DNA from: Dehalococcoidia bacterium
GTDB lineage: Bacteria; Chloroflexota; Dehalococcoidia; Lucifugimonadales; Lucifugimonadaceae
DNA length: 6,090 nucleotides
Assembly: GCA_012270805.1 (NCBI GenBank)
Contig: JAAXHR010000266.1
Coordinates: 21,688 to 27,777 of the forward strand
Direction: 5' to 3'
The notes under the pieces are model-generated. The model was not told the DNA's origin, made no database searches, and was given only the letters and a program-made list of their open reading frames with translations. A program made the position numbers and the translations under genes. This document shows positions 6,048-6,090 of this stretch, piece by piece; within the stretch, counting starts at the first letter, position 1, and every line of letters begins with the position of its first letter.

Positions 6048-6084
6048 AGGGGATTGCCAAAACCGCAACGCCAAATTATCCCCT
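6048..6084 (+). terminator. Weak inverted repeat after the NHL gene
   Basis: AGGGGAT (6048-6054) and ATCCCCT (6078-6084) are perfect 7-bp arms starting 8 nt after the TAA stop. The loop is long (23 nt) and the following bases (CTCCCT to the window end) are not a U-tract, so intrinsic termination is doubtful. It could be part of a larger structure beyond the window. Confidence 0.25.
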
Positions 6085-6090
6085 CTCCCT

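Overview
The window looks like a bacterial chromosome segment of moderate GC. It carries four complete or nearly complete genes and one gene fragment at the left edge. The mix is an enolase-superfamily sugar-acid dehydratase, a DUF1800 protein, an NHL-repeat propeller and an unusual NCS2-type permease. It resembles oligotrophic marine bacteria such as the SAR202 clade of Chloroflexota, which is known for expanded enolase-superfamily paralogs. That assignment rests on gene content alone. No rRNA, tRNA, CRISPR array or transposase was seen.

Left side, minus strand. Positions 275-1951 encode a nucleobase:cation symporter-2 (SLC23/NCS2)-like membrane permease. Its last ~138 residues form a soluble domain that reads like a degenerate GHKL/anti-sigma-type ATPase fold. 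Just downstream, positions 1 to ~237 hold the start of a Cache-type ligand-sensing protein that runs off the window. The two genes are 37 nt apart and probably co-transcribed, which suggests a transporter coupled to signal transduction. The permease start is problematic: recognisable N-terminal coding sequence continues upstream of the only usable start codon, a TTG.

Centre. A 248-bp divergent intergenic region (1952-2199) separates the permease from a plus-strand mandelate-racemase/galactonate-dehydratase-like enzyme (2200-3417). The region holds a perfect 8-bp-arm palindrome and a second 6-bp-arm inverted repeat. Both are candidate operators that could co-regulate permease and enzyme, perhaps for uptake and dehydration of a sugar acid or related compound.

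Right side, plus strand. After a 106-bp gap with a good extended -10 element, a full-length DUF1800 protein (3524-4951) is followed 48-72 nt later by a six-bladed NHL beta-propeller (ending at 6040), and these two are probably one operon. DUF1800 genes usually sit beside DUF1501; here the immediate partner is an NHL protein. A weak inverted repeat follows the last gene at the right edge.

The most noteworthy features are the permease-GHKL fusion with altered transport motifs next to a Cache sensor, the palindromes in the divergent promoter region, and the DUF1800-NHL pairing.
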